Shown: piece after piece, positions 18,191-28,825 of the stretch
Layout of the letters: every line of letters starts with the position of its first letter
Numbering within the stretch: the first letter of the stretch is position 1
NCBI GenBank assembly: GCA_947649495.1
Contig: CANSRU010000003.1
Coordinates: 1-64,000 of the forward strand
DNA from: an uncultured Porphyromonadaceae bacterium
GTDB taxonomy: Bacteria > Bacteroidota > Bacteroidia > Bacteroidales > Muribaculaceae
Reading direction: 5' to 3'
Length of the DNA: 64,000 bases
Position numbers and translations under genes: made by a program
The notes under the pieces: model-generated
Databases searched by the model: none
What the model saw: the letters and a program-made list of their open reading frames with translations, nothing else
What the model was told of the DNA's origin: nothing

Positions 18191-19573
18191 ATGAAACAGA
18201 TGACCCTCAAAGCGCCTTTTTCAGTTCATGGTAAAGGCCTGCATTCCGGACTTGTCATCGATGCGGAATTTCTTCCCGCACCAGACAATCACGGTTATAA
18301 GTTTCAGCGTGTGGATCTGGAGGATGCTCCGGTGATTGATGCTCTTGCTGAAAATGTGGTTCAGACATCGCGCGGCACCACAATTGCTCGCGGAGAGGTG
18401 ACTGTAAGCACCATAGAGCATGCAATGTCGGCATTATATGCAGCCGGTATTGACAATGTGCTTGTAAAAATCAATGGCCCTGAGATGCCTATTCTTGATG
18501 GAAGCGCAAAGGAATTTTGTGAAAAGATCGAGGAAGTCGGTGTCGTTGACCAAAAATCGGAGAAGGATTATTATATTGTAAAACAGAAAATGGAATTGCG
18601 CGATGACGAAACGGGTTCGTCTATTGTGGTTCTTCCTGATTCTGATTTCAGTGTTGATGTGATGATTCAGTTCGATTCGCCCGTATTGCCCAACCAGTAT
18701 GCCTCGCTTGAGTGCATGGAGGATTTTGGCAAGGATGTTTCGGCATCACGTACATTCGTTTTTGTACGGGAGATTGAACCTCTGGTAAAGCATAACCTTA
18801 TAAAAGGTGGTGACCTTGAAAATGCAGTTGTGATATACGACCGCGCCATGGAGCAGTCGGAATTGGATAGATTGGCTGATATAATGGGCGTGGAGCATAA
18901 GGAAGTAGCAGAGTTTGGCTATATTCAGTCGCGTCCATTGGTATTCCCCAATGAGCCCGCACGCCACAAATTGTTGGATGTCCTGGGTGACCTTGCATTG
19001 ATAGGCCGTCCGATTAAGGGAAAAGTTATCGCTACGCGTCCCGGACATGCCATAAACACTAAGTTCGCTAAGAAAATCAGAAAAGATATAAAGCGACAGG
19101 ATATACAGGCTCCTCTATACGATCCCAATAAGGAACCATTGATGGACAATAACCGTATACGTGAATTGCTCCCACACCGTTATCCATTCCTTTTGGTAGA
19201 CAAAATAATTGAAAAGGGTGCCAACTATATTGTCGGTGTAAAAAACATCACAGCCAACGAGCCGTTCTTTACCGGCCACTTCCCTCAGGAACCTGTGCTT
19301 CCCGGTGTACTCCAGATAGAAGCCATGGCGCAGACCGGTGGACTGTTGGTGCTCAGCACTGTCGATGAACCAGAATTGTATTCTACATACTTCATGAAAA
19401 TCGACAATGTGAAATTCCGTCAGAAAGTGGTTCCGGGCGATACGCTGATATTCCATATCTCGTTTATGACAGAGTTACGCCGCGGATGTGCCGTTATGAA
19501 AGGATATGCTTTTGTCGGAGAAAAGATTGTGTCGGAATGTGAGTTCATGGCTCAGATAATCAAGAATAAATAA
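18191..19573 (+). CDS. lpxC/fabZ: Bifunctional UDP-3-O-acyl-GlcNAc deacetylase / 3-hydroxyacyl-ACP dehydratase
   Basis: N-terminal LpxC (GKGLHSG, STIEHAMSAL) and C-terminal FabZ (LLPHRYPFLLVDKI, HFPQEPVLPGVLQIEAMAQTGG). Confidence 0.97.
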   Translation: MKQMTLKAPFSVHGKGLHSGLVIDAEFLPAPDNHGYKFQRVDLEDAPVIDALAENVVQTSRGTTIARGEVTVSTIEHAMSALYAAGIDNVLVKINGPEMPILDGSAKEFCEKIEEVGVVDQKSEKDYYIVKQKMELRDDETGSSIVVLPDSDFSVDVMIQFDSPVLPNQYASLECMEDFGKDVSASRTFVFVREIEPLVKHNLIKGGDLENAVVIYDRAMEQSELDRLADIMGVEHKEVAEFGYIQSRPLVFPNEPARHKLLDVLGDLALIGRPIKGKVIATRPGHAINTKFAKKIRKDIKRQDIQAPLYDPNKEPLMDNNRIRELLPHRYPFLLVDKIIEKGANYIVGVKNITANEPFFTGHFPQEPVLPGVLQIEAMAQTGGLLVLSTVDEPELYSTYFMKIDNVKFRQKVVPGDTLIFHISFMTELRRGCAVMKGYAFVGEKIVSECEFMAQIIKNK

Positions 19574-19595
19574 TCAAAACACCTTATTATATATA

Positions 19596-20372
19596 ATGAA
19601 ACAACCGTTAGCATACATACACCCCGCTGCCAAGATAGCACCCAGTGTGGTGATTGATCCGTTTGTTACGATAGAACAAAATGTGGAGATTGGCGAGGGC
19701 ACACGAATCGGTAGCAATGTTACCATAATGGAAGGTGCCAGAATCGGGAAAAACTGTACAATATTCCCCGGTGCTGTAATCAGTGCTGTTCCTCAGGATT
19801 TGAAGTTCCAGGGGGAAGATACTTTGGCGATAATAGGGGATAACACTACAATCCGTGAGTGTGTCACTATAAACAGAGGTACTGCAGCAAAAGGTAAGAC
19901 TGTGGTTGGAAACAACTGTCTGATAATGGCGTACTGTCATGTTGCCCATGATTGTGTGGTTGGAGATAATGTTATAATGTCAAATGCAACGCAACTTGCC
20001 GGAGAGGTAGTGGTTGACAACTATGCTGTGATAGGCGGTGGTGCATTGGTTCATCAGTTCTGTCACATCGGTCCGCATGTAATGCTTCAGGGTGGCGCGT
20101 TGGTAAATAAGGATATTCCTCCGTATGTTAAGGCTGCACGTGAACCGATAGCCTATGCCGGAGTAAATTCCATCGGTTTGCGTCGCCGTGGCTTTACAAG
20201 CGAATCCATACGCGACATTCAGGAAATATACCGTTATCTCTATCTTTCCGGGTTGAACAATACCGAGGCCGTTGAGAGAATAGAGGCAGAACTTCCGGCA
20301 ACAAAAGAACGTGATGAGATAATTATGTTTGTGCGAAATTCAAAACGTGGTATCATCAAAGGATACGTATGA
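19596..20372 (+). CDS. lpxA: UDP-N-acetylglucosamine acyltransferase
   Basis: 258 aa; hexapeptide repeats; RECVTINRGT; GVNSIGLRRRGF. Confidence 0.97.
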   Translation: MKQPLAYIHPAAKIAPSVVIDPFVTIEQNVEIGEGTRIGSNVTIMEGARIGKNCTIFPGAVISAVPQDLKFQGEDTLAIIGDNTTIRECVTINRGTAAKGKTVVGNNCLIMAYCHVAHDCVVGDNVIMSNATQLAGEVVVDNYAVIGGGALVHQFCHIGPHVMLQGGALVNKDIPPYVKAAREPIAYAGVNSIGLRRRGFTSESIRDIQEIYRYLYLSGLNNTEAVERIEAELPATKERDEIIMFVRNSKRGIIKGYV

Positions 20373-20392
20373 TTTGGAGCTATAAACACATG

Positions 20393-20444
20393 CTATATAA
20401 CAATAAATCCTGTTCCATCCGGAACAGGATTTATTGTTATATAG
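20393..20444. terminator. Bidirectional terminator between lpxA and the convergent transglutaminase-domain gene
   Basis: CTATATAACAATAAATCCTGTTCC-ATCC-GGAACAGGATTTATTGTTATATAG, 24-bp perfect stem with 4-nt loop. Confidence 0.85.
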
Positions 20445-20452
20445 GTAAATGA

Positions 20453-23071
20453 TTACCTGAGTTTCCGTATTGTATCCATCAGTTTGTTGCCAAGTCCGAT
20501 ATTATATCCTTGTGACAGGAATACGATCCGATTGAATGTGTCGGCAATTATGAATATCGGATAATCACCGCTACGTATATTTAGTCCGGATTTCAGCTTT
20601 GATTTTATATCTCCGGAAATATCGGTACCGAAAATTGCATTTTCAGGCAATTGTGGCAGTTGTGACATGTCCATTCTGGATGATTCCTCGGGAGTGTCAT
20701 ACAACAGGAGTATGCTGCGTCCCCAGTCCTGTAATTCATCTTTATATTCAGATATATTACGCAGGGCATGATTTGTAGGTTCATGATTCGGGGATATGAG
20801 ACCGATTATATAATATCCGCGCCCTGTAGTGGATAATATGGATTTCTCTTCTGTCCGGTCTATGGGGATATATTTGCTTTCAGAATCGAAAGAGCCTATT
20901 ACCTGAACTTGTGAATTGTCTTCCCGCATAAAGAGGGTATCTGTGGTAAGACTGTCGGGTACTATATCCAACATGCGTATATGAGATAAGACGCTGCCAT
21001 CGGCAAGGCGTTGGCCCGTAACTGTCATATATTTACCAGAATCCAGTAGCACCGGATTACTGAATAACTCGCTCCAAGGTATAAAGTCCGGAAAGGTAAG
21101 CAGTTGCGGTTCGCCATCTGATATTCTCGAGATAGAGAAGTGGGTGTAATATTTTGGATCTGGTAGTGTGTGGTTGGGTGAATATATCAGCTGTAAAGTT
21201 CCCTTTGGGGCGACGTTGGATGCCGGAGGTGTATTAGAGTCTAATGTCGCATCATGCCATGTAGAGGTTGAATCAGCCCATTGTACCTTTCCTGTAATCG
21301 GGTCGATTCTTGCGGGGATTCCAATCGCTCTTGCTCCGGCAACAAAAAATATGTCCCTTGATTTTCGAGATGTATTACGGTTATGCCATACAGACTCCGG
21401 TTTCATTGTAGCTTGTTCGGGATACCATGTCTTGTCAGTCCGGATATTGTTTTTTACCCATTCTTCCCATAGAGCAGGATTTTTACGGAATATGGAGCGG
21501 TCTTCCGCAACGATATTGTTGATGAAAAATGCCTTATATGGAGTTAGTTCCTCGAGGTCAATGCGGGGAGAAAGTATGTAAGGGAAGTATAGCGGAGTGT
21601 CGTATTCAGGGGTGGCCATATGGTCGTCCAGAACTTCCAATGTGACATCGGTCAGGTCTTTTTCCGACAGTGATTGCAATAAGGCAATTGCTTTCGGACG
21701 CATGTCCAGATTCTGCTTCTCAATGAAATTAGTGATTATAGCATGATTGCCTCGTGATTTGGTCAATAAATCCATTATAGCCTGTTCGTCAATATTCCAT
21801 TTACGGGCCAATTCCTTGGCTGTATCACAATCAATGAAGGTCGCTATGTAACTGTTGCGAATGGAGTCTTCTTTTGCAAGACGAAGGTTATTGGCATTCC
21901 GTTCACAGTCGGTTACGGCAACATGCTCTATCCCCGCTTTCGGAGGTACAATGTCTAAATTCAGAATGGAAGCGGATGGATTTTCGGAGATAACAATGGT
22001 TACATCATTATCTTTGCCAACAGTACATTTTTTGAATCCGAATCGTTGTCCATCAGTGGCCCATGCTATAATATCACCCATTCCGCATATTAAAGAGGCT
22101 TTTCCATCGGCATCAGTGCGTTTTGATGCAACAGGATAGAATTCTGCATAATTGTATATGCGGAACGACACATTGGCATTCGGTTGAGGCAATCCGTTGA
22201 TGTCTGTTACCTTTACTGTAATTTGGTCTACCGGAGCATAATTGGAGGTTACATTTATATCTGTGTTTCCCGCTGTACGGTTAAGAGTTTCTTCTCCACC
22301 TGCATAATTGCCGAATACTCTGGCGTGCATAAGCATACCTCTCGAGGCCGGGGAGTTGAACCATCCAAGATTCAATACAGGTTCAGGTTCGCACGCTCCA
22401 AGGAAGTACCATTTGCCATCGGCCCATGCTTCTACCCAGGCGTGATTATCGTCGGTATGAGCCCAACGTGGTGTGTAAACTTGTCGGGCCGGTATTCCCA
22501 TGGCGCGTAGTGCGGCCACGGTGAATGTCGATTCTTCCCCACATCGACCTATTGCAGAACTTGTTGATTGAAGGGGAGAGTGTGTACGGCCGTCGGATGG
22601 TTGGTAGGAGACTTTTTCATGGCACCAATGGTTAATCTCAAGAATGGCGTCCTGCATCGACATGTTTATTATACGACTCTTAAGCTCGTTGTAAAATTGT
22701 GGCCGATGAGTGTCGAGTGCTTCATTATTGACGCGAAGCGGGAGTACAAAATGTAAAAATTCTGTTTTGTGGACGGTTGTACCCCAAGGCATTTCTTCCG
22801 ATGCCTTTAATGCCGGATTTATGGCATAGTTTAAGTAAAAATCCAAGCTCCGGTCGGTGATATCAGACAAAGGCATGTAGGCATACAGCATTTTTATGCA
22901 GTCTATTTGTTCCGGAGATAAATCCCGGAGTTGGTTCTCTGTAATAGGTATTGTGCCTGACGCTTTTCTTTTCTGATAGTCATGTTCAATATTGACTGAT
23001 ATGTTATCTCCGGCTTTTATTTCCGGAGTTACAGCCAACAATAGAATCAGAATCGGAATTATATGTTTCAT
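20453..23071 (-). CDS. Secreted transglutaminase-like domain protein with C-terminal thioredoxin-like region
   Basis: 872 aa; signal peptide; GRCGEESTFTVAALRAMGIPARQVYTPRWAHTDDNHAWVEAWADGKWYFLGACEPEP (Cys-His-Asp); Ig-like NANVSFRIYNYAEFYPVASKRTDADGKASL. Confidence 0.85.
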   Translation of the reverse strand: MKHIIPILILLLAVTPEIKAGDNISVNIEHDYQKRKASGTIPITENQLRDLSPEQIDCIKMLYAYMPLSDITDRSLDFYLNYAINPALKASEEMPWGTTVHKTEFLHFVLPLRVNNEALDTHRPQFYNELKSRIINMSMQDAILEINHWCHEKVSYQPSDGRTHSPLQSTSSAIGRCGEESTFTVAALRAMGIPARQVYTPRWAHTDDNHAWVEAWADGKWYFLGACEPEPVLNLGWFNSPASRGMLMHARVFGNYAGGEETLNRTAGNTDINVTSNYAPVDQITVKVTDINGLPQPNANVSFRIYNYAEFYPVASKRTDADGKASLICGMGDIIAWATDGQRFGFKKCTVGKDNDVTIVISENPSASILNLDIVPPKAGIEHVAVTDCERNANNLRLAKEDSIRNSYIATFIDCDTAKELARKWNIDEQAIMDLLTKSRGNHAIITNFIEKQNLDMRPKAIALLQSLSEKDLTDVTLEVLDDHMATPEYDTPLYFPYILSPRIDLEELTPYKAFFINNIVAEDRSIFRKNPALWEEWVKNNIRTDKTWYPEQATMKPESVWHNRNTSRKSRDIFFVAGARAIGIPARIDPITGKVQWADSTSTWHDATLDSNTPPASNVAPKGTLQLIYSPNHTLPDPKYYTHFSISRISDGEPQLLTFPDFIPWSELFSNPVLLDSGKYMTVTGQRLADGSVLSHIRMLDIVPDSLTTDTLFMREDNSQVQVIGSFDSESKYIPIDRTEEKSILSTTGRGYYIIGLISPNHEPTNHALRNISEYKDELQDWGRSILLLYDTPEESSRMDMSQLPQLPENAIFGTDISGDIKSKLKSGLNIRSGDYPIFIIADTFNRIVFLSQGYNIGLGNKLMDTIRKLR

Positions 23072-23079
23072 AATGTGGG

Positions 23080-23835
23080 TTATGTGTGAACAATGTGTGA
23101 AAGTTGAGCCACAGTATGTGCTGAGGTGACGTATCTGGAATATTCATCTTTACCTTTATCGCCCATATTTACGCGATTGTTCCGGTATGTCATCTGGCTT
23201 TGCACGAGTTCCCGTGCAGACGCATGTAATTCCAATATCTCAGAACTGTCGAGAATAAATTTAGCGTTGAGAGGTGTTACACCGCCACCTGCAAGAATGG
23301 TTATCTGATTTCCTACACGTTGGTTTAATGCTCTCAAAGTGTCTATACCGGCTTCGGCTGATTCGGCGCAACCGGATGTCAGTATGCGATTGCACCCAAG
23401 GGCTGCTATCTGTTCGGCAGCCTCCATTGGGTTACGGCACACGTCGAAGGCACGGTGGAATGTAATATTCATATTACCTGCATGTCTGATAAGTTCGCGG
23501 CAAATGTCGAAATCGATATCTCCTGATGACGTCAGCGCTCCTATCACAATTCCATGTGCGCCAAGTTCTTTTACCATGTCAATATCATATAACATGGCTT
23601 GCACTTCTCGACGTGAGTATAAAAAATCACCTCCTCGCGGGCGAATAAGAACGTGAACGGAAATGCCGGGAACGCCAAGGGCACATCTTATAAGACTTAC
23701 AGATGGAGTCAGACCGCCCTCGCCAAGGGCCGAGCATAGTTCTACACGGTCGGCTCCTCCAGAAGCGGCTGCCACGACACTGTCAATATCGGCAGCGCAT
23801 ATTTCAAGTTTACGTCGGTTGGTTGTCATAATCAA
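23080..23835 (-). CDS. cutC: Copper homeostasis protein CutC family
   Basis: 251 aa; LEICAADIDSVVAAASGGADRVELCSALGEGGLTPS; VHVLIRPRGGDFLYS. Confidence 0.95.
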   Translation of the reverse strand: MIMTTNRRKLEICAADIDSVVAAASGGADRVELCSALGEGGLTPSVSLIRCALGVPGISVHVLIRPRGGDFLYSRREVQAMLYDIDMVKELGAHGIVIGALTSSGDIDFDICRELIRHAGNMNITFHRAFDVCRNPMEAAEQIAALGCNRILTSGCAESAEAGIDTLRALNQRVGNQITILAGGGVTPLNAKFILDSSEILELHASARELVQSQMTYRNNRVNMGDKGKDEYSRYVTSAHTVAQLSHIVHT

Positions 23836-25145
23836 TTGGTGATTAGCTCCACAACAAAATCAATGGCTGTGGTGTCACGTGGTGGTATTTGCAATTCATA
23901 GCCATTGTCCTTGCGATGTATGGTCAAAGGCTTGCGTGATATATAGTCTACGTTTTTTTTCACCTTACAGGTAAGTGGTAAATGTACGGATGTTACATCC
24001 GGATCCAAGATGTGTACAAACAGACGGTTGCCTTTACGGGTGGTAGTGCCCCACGGTTGTGCCTGAAAATCGCCGGCGGAGGTTCCGTATATTGTTTCGC
24101 CATAAGTTCTCATCCATTGTCCGATATCTTTCAATCTGGCGAGGGCTGTTTCAGGTAGCTCTCCATTTGGCTGCGGACCGATATTCAGAAGTAAATTGGC
24201 TCCCATGCCGGCAGTCTTTATCAAATAATGTATCAGGGTCCTGGAATCTTTGTAGTTTTGATCGGCCACTTTGTATCCCCACATGCCGTTCATCGTCTGA
24301 CACGTTTCCAATGGAAGTCTGGAAATAGCCTGACCGGAATAACCTGCTGTATTTTCGCCGGGGACATCCCGTTCAAAAATTTGTATGTCTTCTCCTTCAA
24401 ATGGCGTTTGGTGATGGTTGTTGCCCACAAGGCATTTGGGTTGCAGTCTGTGTATCAAATCGTATTGAGGCCGCAATTGCCAGTCAAAAGGTATGCTGTC
24501 GGAATCGTGGTCCCACCAGCCATCAAACCATATCGCTCCTATTTCACCGTATTGGGTTAACAATTCGGTCAATTGTTTATTCATAAAATCGTAGTAACCG
24601 GGCCAGTTGCGCAGTGTGGTGTCGCGTCCTGTCTCAAGTCCGGTTCGACCGGAAGGATAGTCCGGACGTGTCCAGTCAATATGTGAATAGTATAAGTGTA
24701 GCTTTATACCTTGGTTGTGACATTCGTCGGCAAGTTCTTTTATGATGTCGCGTTTGAACGGTGTTGCATCAACAATATTGAAGTCAGATTCTTTTGTGTG
24801 CCACATTGAGAATCCGTCGTGATGGCGTGATGTGAAGCATATATATTTCGCACCGGAATCTTTAATGGCTCTAACCCATTCCGATGCATTGAAATCTGCA
24901 GGATAAAAACCCTTTGCCGCTTTGGCATATTCTTTAGCGTCTATACCATAGTTGAGATACCATTCACCTTGTCCGAACATGCTGTAGATTCCCCAGTGGA
25001 TAAATATGCCGAATCCATTGTCGGCAAATTCCTTGCGGGACTGAATTATATCATCGGATGGGGTGTAGGGTTGCTCTTGTGCATATGTATGGAGTACAGT
25101 GCCTGATATGAGCAGGCTGAGAAGAAGGTGGCTAATGCATTTCAT
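23832..25145 (-). CDS. Secreted alpha-L-fucosidase (GH29)
   Basis: MKCISHLLLSLLISGTVLHTYAQ signal peptide at 25145; FGIFIHWGIYSMFGQGEWYLN; SRHHDGFSMWHTKESDFNIVD; GAIWFDGWWDHD. Confidence 0.93.
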   Translation of the reverse strand: MKCISHLLLSLLISGTVLHTYAQEQPYTPSDDIIQSRKEFADNGFGIFIHWGIYSMFGQGEWYLNYGIDAKEYAKAAKGFYPADFNASEWVRAIKDSGAKYICFTSRHHDGFSMWHTKESDFNIVDATPFKRDIIKELADECHNQGIKLHLYYSHIDWTRPDYPSGRTGLETGRDTTLRNWPGYYDFMNKQLTELLTQYGEIGAIWFDGWWDHDSDSIPFDWQLRPQYDLIHRLQPKCLVGNNHHQTPFEGEDIQIFERDVPGENTAGYSGQAISRLPLETCQTMNGMWGYKVADQNYKDSRTLIHYLIKTAGMGANLLLNIGPQPNGELPETALARLKDIGQWMRTYGETIYGTSAGDFQAQPWGTTTRKGNRLFVHILDPDVTSVHLPLTCKVKKNVDYISRKPLTIHRKDNGYELQIPPRDTTAIDFVVELITN

Positions 25146-25254
25146 GGCTTTACAGTTACGGTGAGGGTAAAAAAGAGCAAAGGAATCTAACAGGTATGTG
25201 CCCACGGATTCCTTTGCTATGTATGAGTTTTTTATGATGTGATGAAGCGGACGG

Positions 25255-25617
25255 TTAGAAGGGGATGTCTTCTTCCGGGCTGCTTTGTGCAAAATCAACA
25301 GGTGCAGGCGGGGCAAACGGTACTCCGGCAGCGGCCTCAGGTGTTGCCGCACCTTCTTTATCCACTTTCCATCCGCGTATACCGGTGTACCAACGACCAT
25401 TGTACTCACGGCTTTCTATGTCAAAACTGAGTGTCACAACTTCTCCTACATTGAGTGGATATTGGTCCGCACGTTCGCCAAACAAGTCAAAATGAACTTT
25501 TTTAGGATATGTTTCCATGGTCTCAAGCACATATTCGCGCTTTTTCCAGTTGTTTCCGCTTTTTGACACTCCAGACTGCTCTGGCAGGGAGAGAATGATT
25601 TTTCCTTTTATTTCCAT
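25255..25617 (-). CDS. DUF3127 domain protein (OB-fold/Ssb-like)
   Basis: Likely start MEIKGKIILSLPEQSGVSKSGNNWKKREYVLET; acidic C-terminal tail EEDIPF resembles an SSB tail. Confidence 0.85.
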   Translation of the reverse strand: MEIKGKIILSLPEQSGVSKSGNNWKKREYVLETMETYPKKVHFDLFGERADQYPLNVGEVVTLSFDIESREYNGRWYTGIRGWKVDKEGAATPEAAAGVPFAPPAPVDFAQSSPEEDIPF

Positions 25618-25770
25618 GTTGTGGAATGTGGTTTTAAATGATTTACTATTTGATATTGCAATTACAAATGTAGCGAGATAATGGATAAACAGCAAATAAT
25701 ATAATGGAAAGTTTTCTACCGGCACATAATAAATTAGTAACTTTACCAACAAATATAATATGATATAACA

Positions 25771-26205
25771 ATGGCAGACAATGGTGTTTGGTGGACTGCG
25801 CCTACAAGCAGTGAGAGCGGTCTGGTGATAATGGTTACCGGAAGAAAGGATATAGATAAATTCCGCAATAACCCCAGATTTGACAAGCGGGTGGAAGTTA
25901 CATGGAAATATTCCGGTGATAAGTCTGGAATGCCGGATAAAGCAACCTCTACGCTAATGGAAGAGGTGCAGGACGCTCTTGTGGCGGCGTTTGATAAAGA
26001 TCCGGTCGCGGTATTGACCGGTATATTCACGGGTGACAATCAGCGTGATTGGATATTTTACACGTTAAGCACGCATATCTTCGGCCGAAAACTGAATGAG
26101 GCTCTTTCTGATTTCCCCATGTTGCCTATAGAGATATATTGTGAGAACGATGCCGACTGGAATCAATATAATGAAATGTCGGAGGCGGAAATCAAGATGG
26201 ATTAG
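25771..26205 (+). CDS. Conserved hypothetical protein, DUF695-like
   Basis: 144 aa; WKYSGDKSGMPDKATSTLMEEVQDALVAAFDKD..GDNQRDWIFYT. Confidence 0.7.
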   Translation: MADNGVWWTAPTSSESGLVIMVTGRKDIDKFRNNPRFDKRVEVTWKYSGDKSGMPDKATSTLMEEVQDALVAAFDKDPVAVLTGIFTGDNQRDWIFYTLSTHIFGRKLNEALSDFPMLPIEIYCENDADWNQYNEMSEAEIKMD

Positions 26206-26235
26206 CGTTCCGGTAATTGATGTTCATAATGAATT

Positions 26236-26272
26236 AACGGCATCCCTTGAATTTTTTATTCGGGATGCCGTT
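26236..26272. terminator. Bidirectional terminator between the DUF695-like gene and ftsH
   Basis: AACGGCATCCC / GGGATGCCGTT stem with A/T-rich loop. Confidence 0.7.
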
Positions 26273-26276
26273 TCTG

Positions 26277-28265
26277 TTATTTCTGTTCTGGAGGAAGCTG
26301 AGGCATTGGCGGGGGAGTGGGAGCCTCAGGAAGGGCTTTGGTGTCGGTGGGTTCAGCGGTGTTGGCCGCAAGAATCTCGTCGGTGCGTGACACCCATTGC
26401 CGTTTTCCGAAAATTTTCTCAACGTCTTCAGTGAAGATTACCTCCCGGGTTATCAGCACTTCGGCAAGCTGTCCGTGGCCTTCAGCATGTTCTTTCAATA
26501 TCTGCTTGGCCCGTTCGTATTGCTCATTGATTATTCGGGATACCTCTTCGTCGATTGTCCGGGCCCGTTCGTCACTGTATGGTTTGGAAAATCCATAGTC
26601 CTGACCGGTTGAATCGTAATAGCTCAGATTCGGTAATTTCTCGCTCATGCCATAATATACCACCATCGCATAAGCTTGTTTTGTAACACGTTCAAGATCG
26701 TTGGCAGCTCCTGTGGATATTCTGCCAAGAAACAGTTCCTCTGCCGCGCGTCCACCTAATGTGGCGCACATTTCATCCAATATGGCCTGGGTGGGGGTAA
26801 TCTGACGCTCCTCGGGCAGATACCATGCTGCGCCAAGAGCCTTGCCACGAGGCACTATGGTAACTTTAATGAGCGGATTGGCATAGCGAAGATGCCACGA
26901 TACTGTAGCATGTCCCGCTTCATGTATGGCAATGGACTTTTTCTCCTCGTCGGTAGTGATTTTGGAGCGTTTCTCCAATCCACCTATTATCCTGTCCACA
27001 GCATCAATGAAGTCCTGTCGCCCCACGGCCGGATGATTATGGCGGGCAGCTATAAGGGCGGCCTCGTTACATACATTTGCTATATCGGCTCCGGAGAATC
27101 CGGGAGTCTGCCGTGCGAGCAGATCAACATCGACGCTGTCGTCTATCTTGATTTTGCGCAGGTGTACGTTAAATATCGCCACACGGTCGTTGAGATCCGG
27201 CAAGTCAACATATATCTGGCGGTCAAAACGTCCGGCTCGCAACAGTGCTTTGTCGAGAATATCGGCGCGGTTTGTCGCAGCGAGTATTATCACACCGCTA
27301 TTTGTCCCAAAGCCATCCATTTCGGTAAGCAGCTGGTTGAGGGTGTTTTCTCTTTCATCGTTTGCTCCCATGTTGGGATTTCTGCCTCGGGCGCGGCCTA
27401 CGGCATCAATCTCGTCAATGAAAACAATACATGGCGCTTTTTCCTTGGCCTGACGGAAAAGGTCGCGCACACGAGATGCGCCTACACCAACAAACATCTC
27501 GACGAAGTCGCTGCCCGACATGGAGAAGAACGGAACATTGGCTTCGCCGGCAACAGCTTTTGCCAAAAGCGTTTTACCTGTGCCGGGAGGGCCAACAAGC
27601 AGCGCTCCTTTGGGTATCTTACCCCCGAGATTGGTGTAACGCTGCGGGTTTTTAAGGAATTCGACTATCTCTTCTATTTCTGTTTTAGCTTCAGATAAGC
27701 CGGCCACATCCTTGAATGTTACCTGAATAGGACCGTCCTTATCAAATATCTTGGCTTTGGACTTGCCGACACTGAACACTCCGCCACCATTGCTGTCTTT
27801 GCCAGACATTCTACGCATCATCCATAGCCAGAAAGCTATGAGAAGGACAATCGGGCCAAACGACCACAGATAGGTGCTGAAGTCAGAACTCTTTTCATAC
27901 TTGACGGCACCATTGAATTTTCCGGAAGCCTGCCACGCTTCAATCTTACTTTGCAGTATGTCGGCAGAAGGGATATTGGCAAAGATTTTAGCGACACTGC
28001 CTTTTGACAATTCCTCGCCCGGAAATTGCTTTTTGGCGATAGAGTCGGATAGCAGAGCCTCGGCTTCATGTTTGGCGCTGAATACTGTTATCTCCTTTAC
28101 ACCACCATGTTCCACTATTTTTTCAAATTCGGAGAAGCTGACCTCTTTGGTGTGTGCTGTGTCGTCAAGATAAAGCATGCCAAAAAGGAAGATGAACACC
28201 AGGGCGTACATCCAGTACATGCTGAAGCCGAATAATGGCTTTTTTTGTTTTTGAGGGGATTGCAT
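26277..28265 (-). CDS. ftsH: ATP-dependent zinc metalloprotease FtsH
   Basis: 662 aa; [37 protein letters not shown] zinc site. Confidence 0.98.
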   Translation of the reverse strand: MQSPQKQKKPLFGFSMYWMYALVFIFLFGMLYLDDTAHTKEVSFSEFEKIVEHGGVKEITVFSAKHEAEALLSDSIAKKQFPGEELSKGSVAKIFANIPSADILQSKIEAWQASGKFNGAVKYEKSSDFSTYLWSFGPIVLLIAFWLWMMRRMSGKDSNGGGVFSVGKSKAKIFDKDGPIQVTFKDVAGLSEAKTEIEEIVEFLKNPQRYTNLGGKIPKGALLVGPPGTGKTLLAKAVAGEANVPFFSMSGSDFVEMFVGVGASRVRDLFRQAKEKAPCIVFIDEIDAVGRARGRNPNMGANDERENTLNQLLTEMDGFGTNSGVIILAATNRADILDKALLRAGRFDRQIYVDLPDLNDRVAIFNVHLRKIKIDDSVDVDLLARQTPGFSGADIANVCNEAALIAARHNHPAVGRQDFIDAVDRIIGGLEKRSKITTDEEKKSIAIHEAGHATVSWHLRYANPLIKVTIVPRGKALGAAWYLPEERQITPTQAILDEMCATLGGRAAEELFLGRISTGAANDLERVTKQAYAMVVYYGMSEKLPNLSYYDSTGQDYGFSKPYSDERARTIDEEVSRIINEQYERAKQILKEHAEGHGQLAEVLITREVIFTEDVEKIFGKRQWVSRTDEILAANTAEPTDTKALPEAPTPPPMPQLPPEQK

Positions 28266-28308
28266 TTATATTATAGTGTGATGATGTGAATATCTGTTTC
28301 GGTTATAG

Positions 28309-28683
28309 TCAATCCAAATCGGGAATTTCCTGAAGCCGTGCATCGCTCCAAAGTTCTTCAAGATTGTAATGTTGGCGTTGGTCCGGCACGAATATATGGA
28401 CAATTGTTGAGCCATAGTCGATAACTATCCATTGTGAATTCTGGTACCCATCGTAATTGTATGGCTTGACGCGGGCTTTGTCCAATAAATATTCGCGAAT
28501 ACTATCGGCTATTGCCGCCACGTGCATGCTGCTGGTTCCCTCGCAGATGATAAATCCTGAGGTTGCGGCCGATTCATTGTCCGACAGGTCTATAAGAGTG
28601 ATTTTTTTTCCCTTGCGTTCCTGAATTCCTTCGATTATGAGTTGTGTCAGTTCTGACGGTTCTATTAAATCGTTGTTTGTCAT
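28309..28683 (-). CDS. rsfS: Ribosome silencing factor RsfS
   Basis: 124 aa; FIICEGTSSMHVAAIADSIREYL..WIVIDYGSTIVHIFVPDQRQHYNLEELW. Confidence 0.95.
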   Translation of the reverse strand: MTNNDLIEPSELTQLIIEGIQERKGKKITLIDLSDNESAATSGFIICEGTSSMHVAAIADSIREYLLDKARVKPYNYDGYQNSQWIVIDYGSTIVHIFVPDQRQHYNLEELWSDARLQEIPDLD

Positions 28684-28825
28684 TTAAAAATCTGTCTATA
28701 TATGGAATATTTTACAAAAATAGTAAACTTTTTCTTTGTTGTCAATCAAAAGGAGTGACAGTTGACATATAAACAAATATAATGCCAAAAAGGTCGAATT
28801 ATAATAAAATTGACAAATATTATAT

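Noticed and set aside
18191-19573. LpxC-FabZ fusion as a novel fusion
   Set aside because: Established bifunctional enzyme in Bacteroidetes.
25146-25409. N-terminal extension of the fucosidase ORF
   Set aside because: Overlaps the DUF3127 gene and precedes a good signal peptide at 25145, so the upstream part is not used.
26892-27698. 268-aa ORF antisense to ftsH
   Set aside because: Fully antisense to a strongly conserved gene, with no domain signature; codon-structure artefact.
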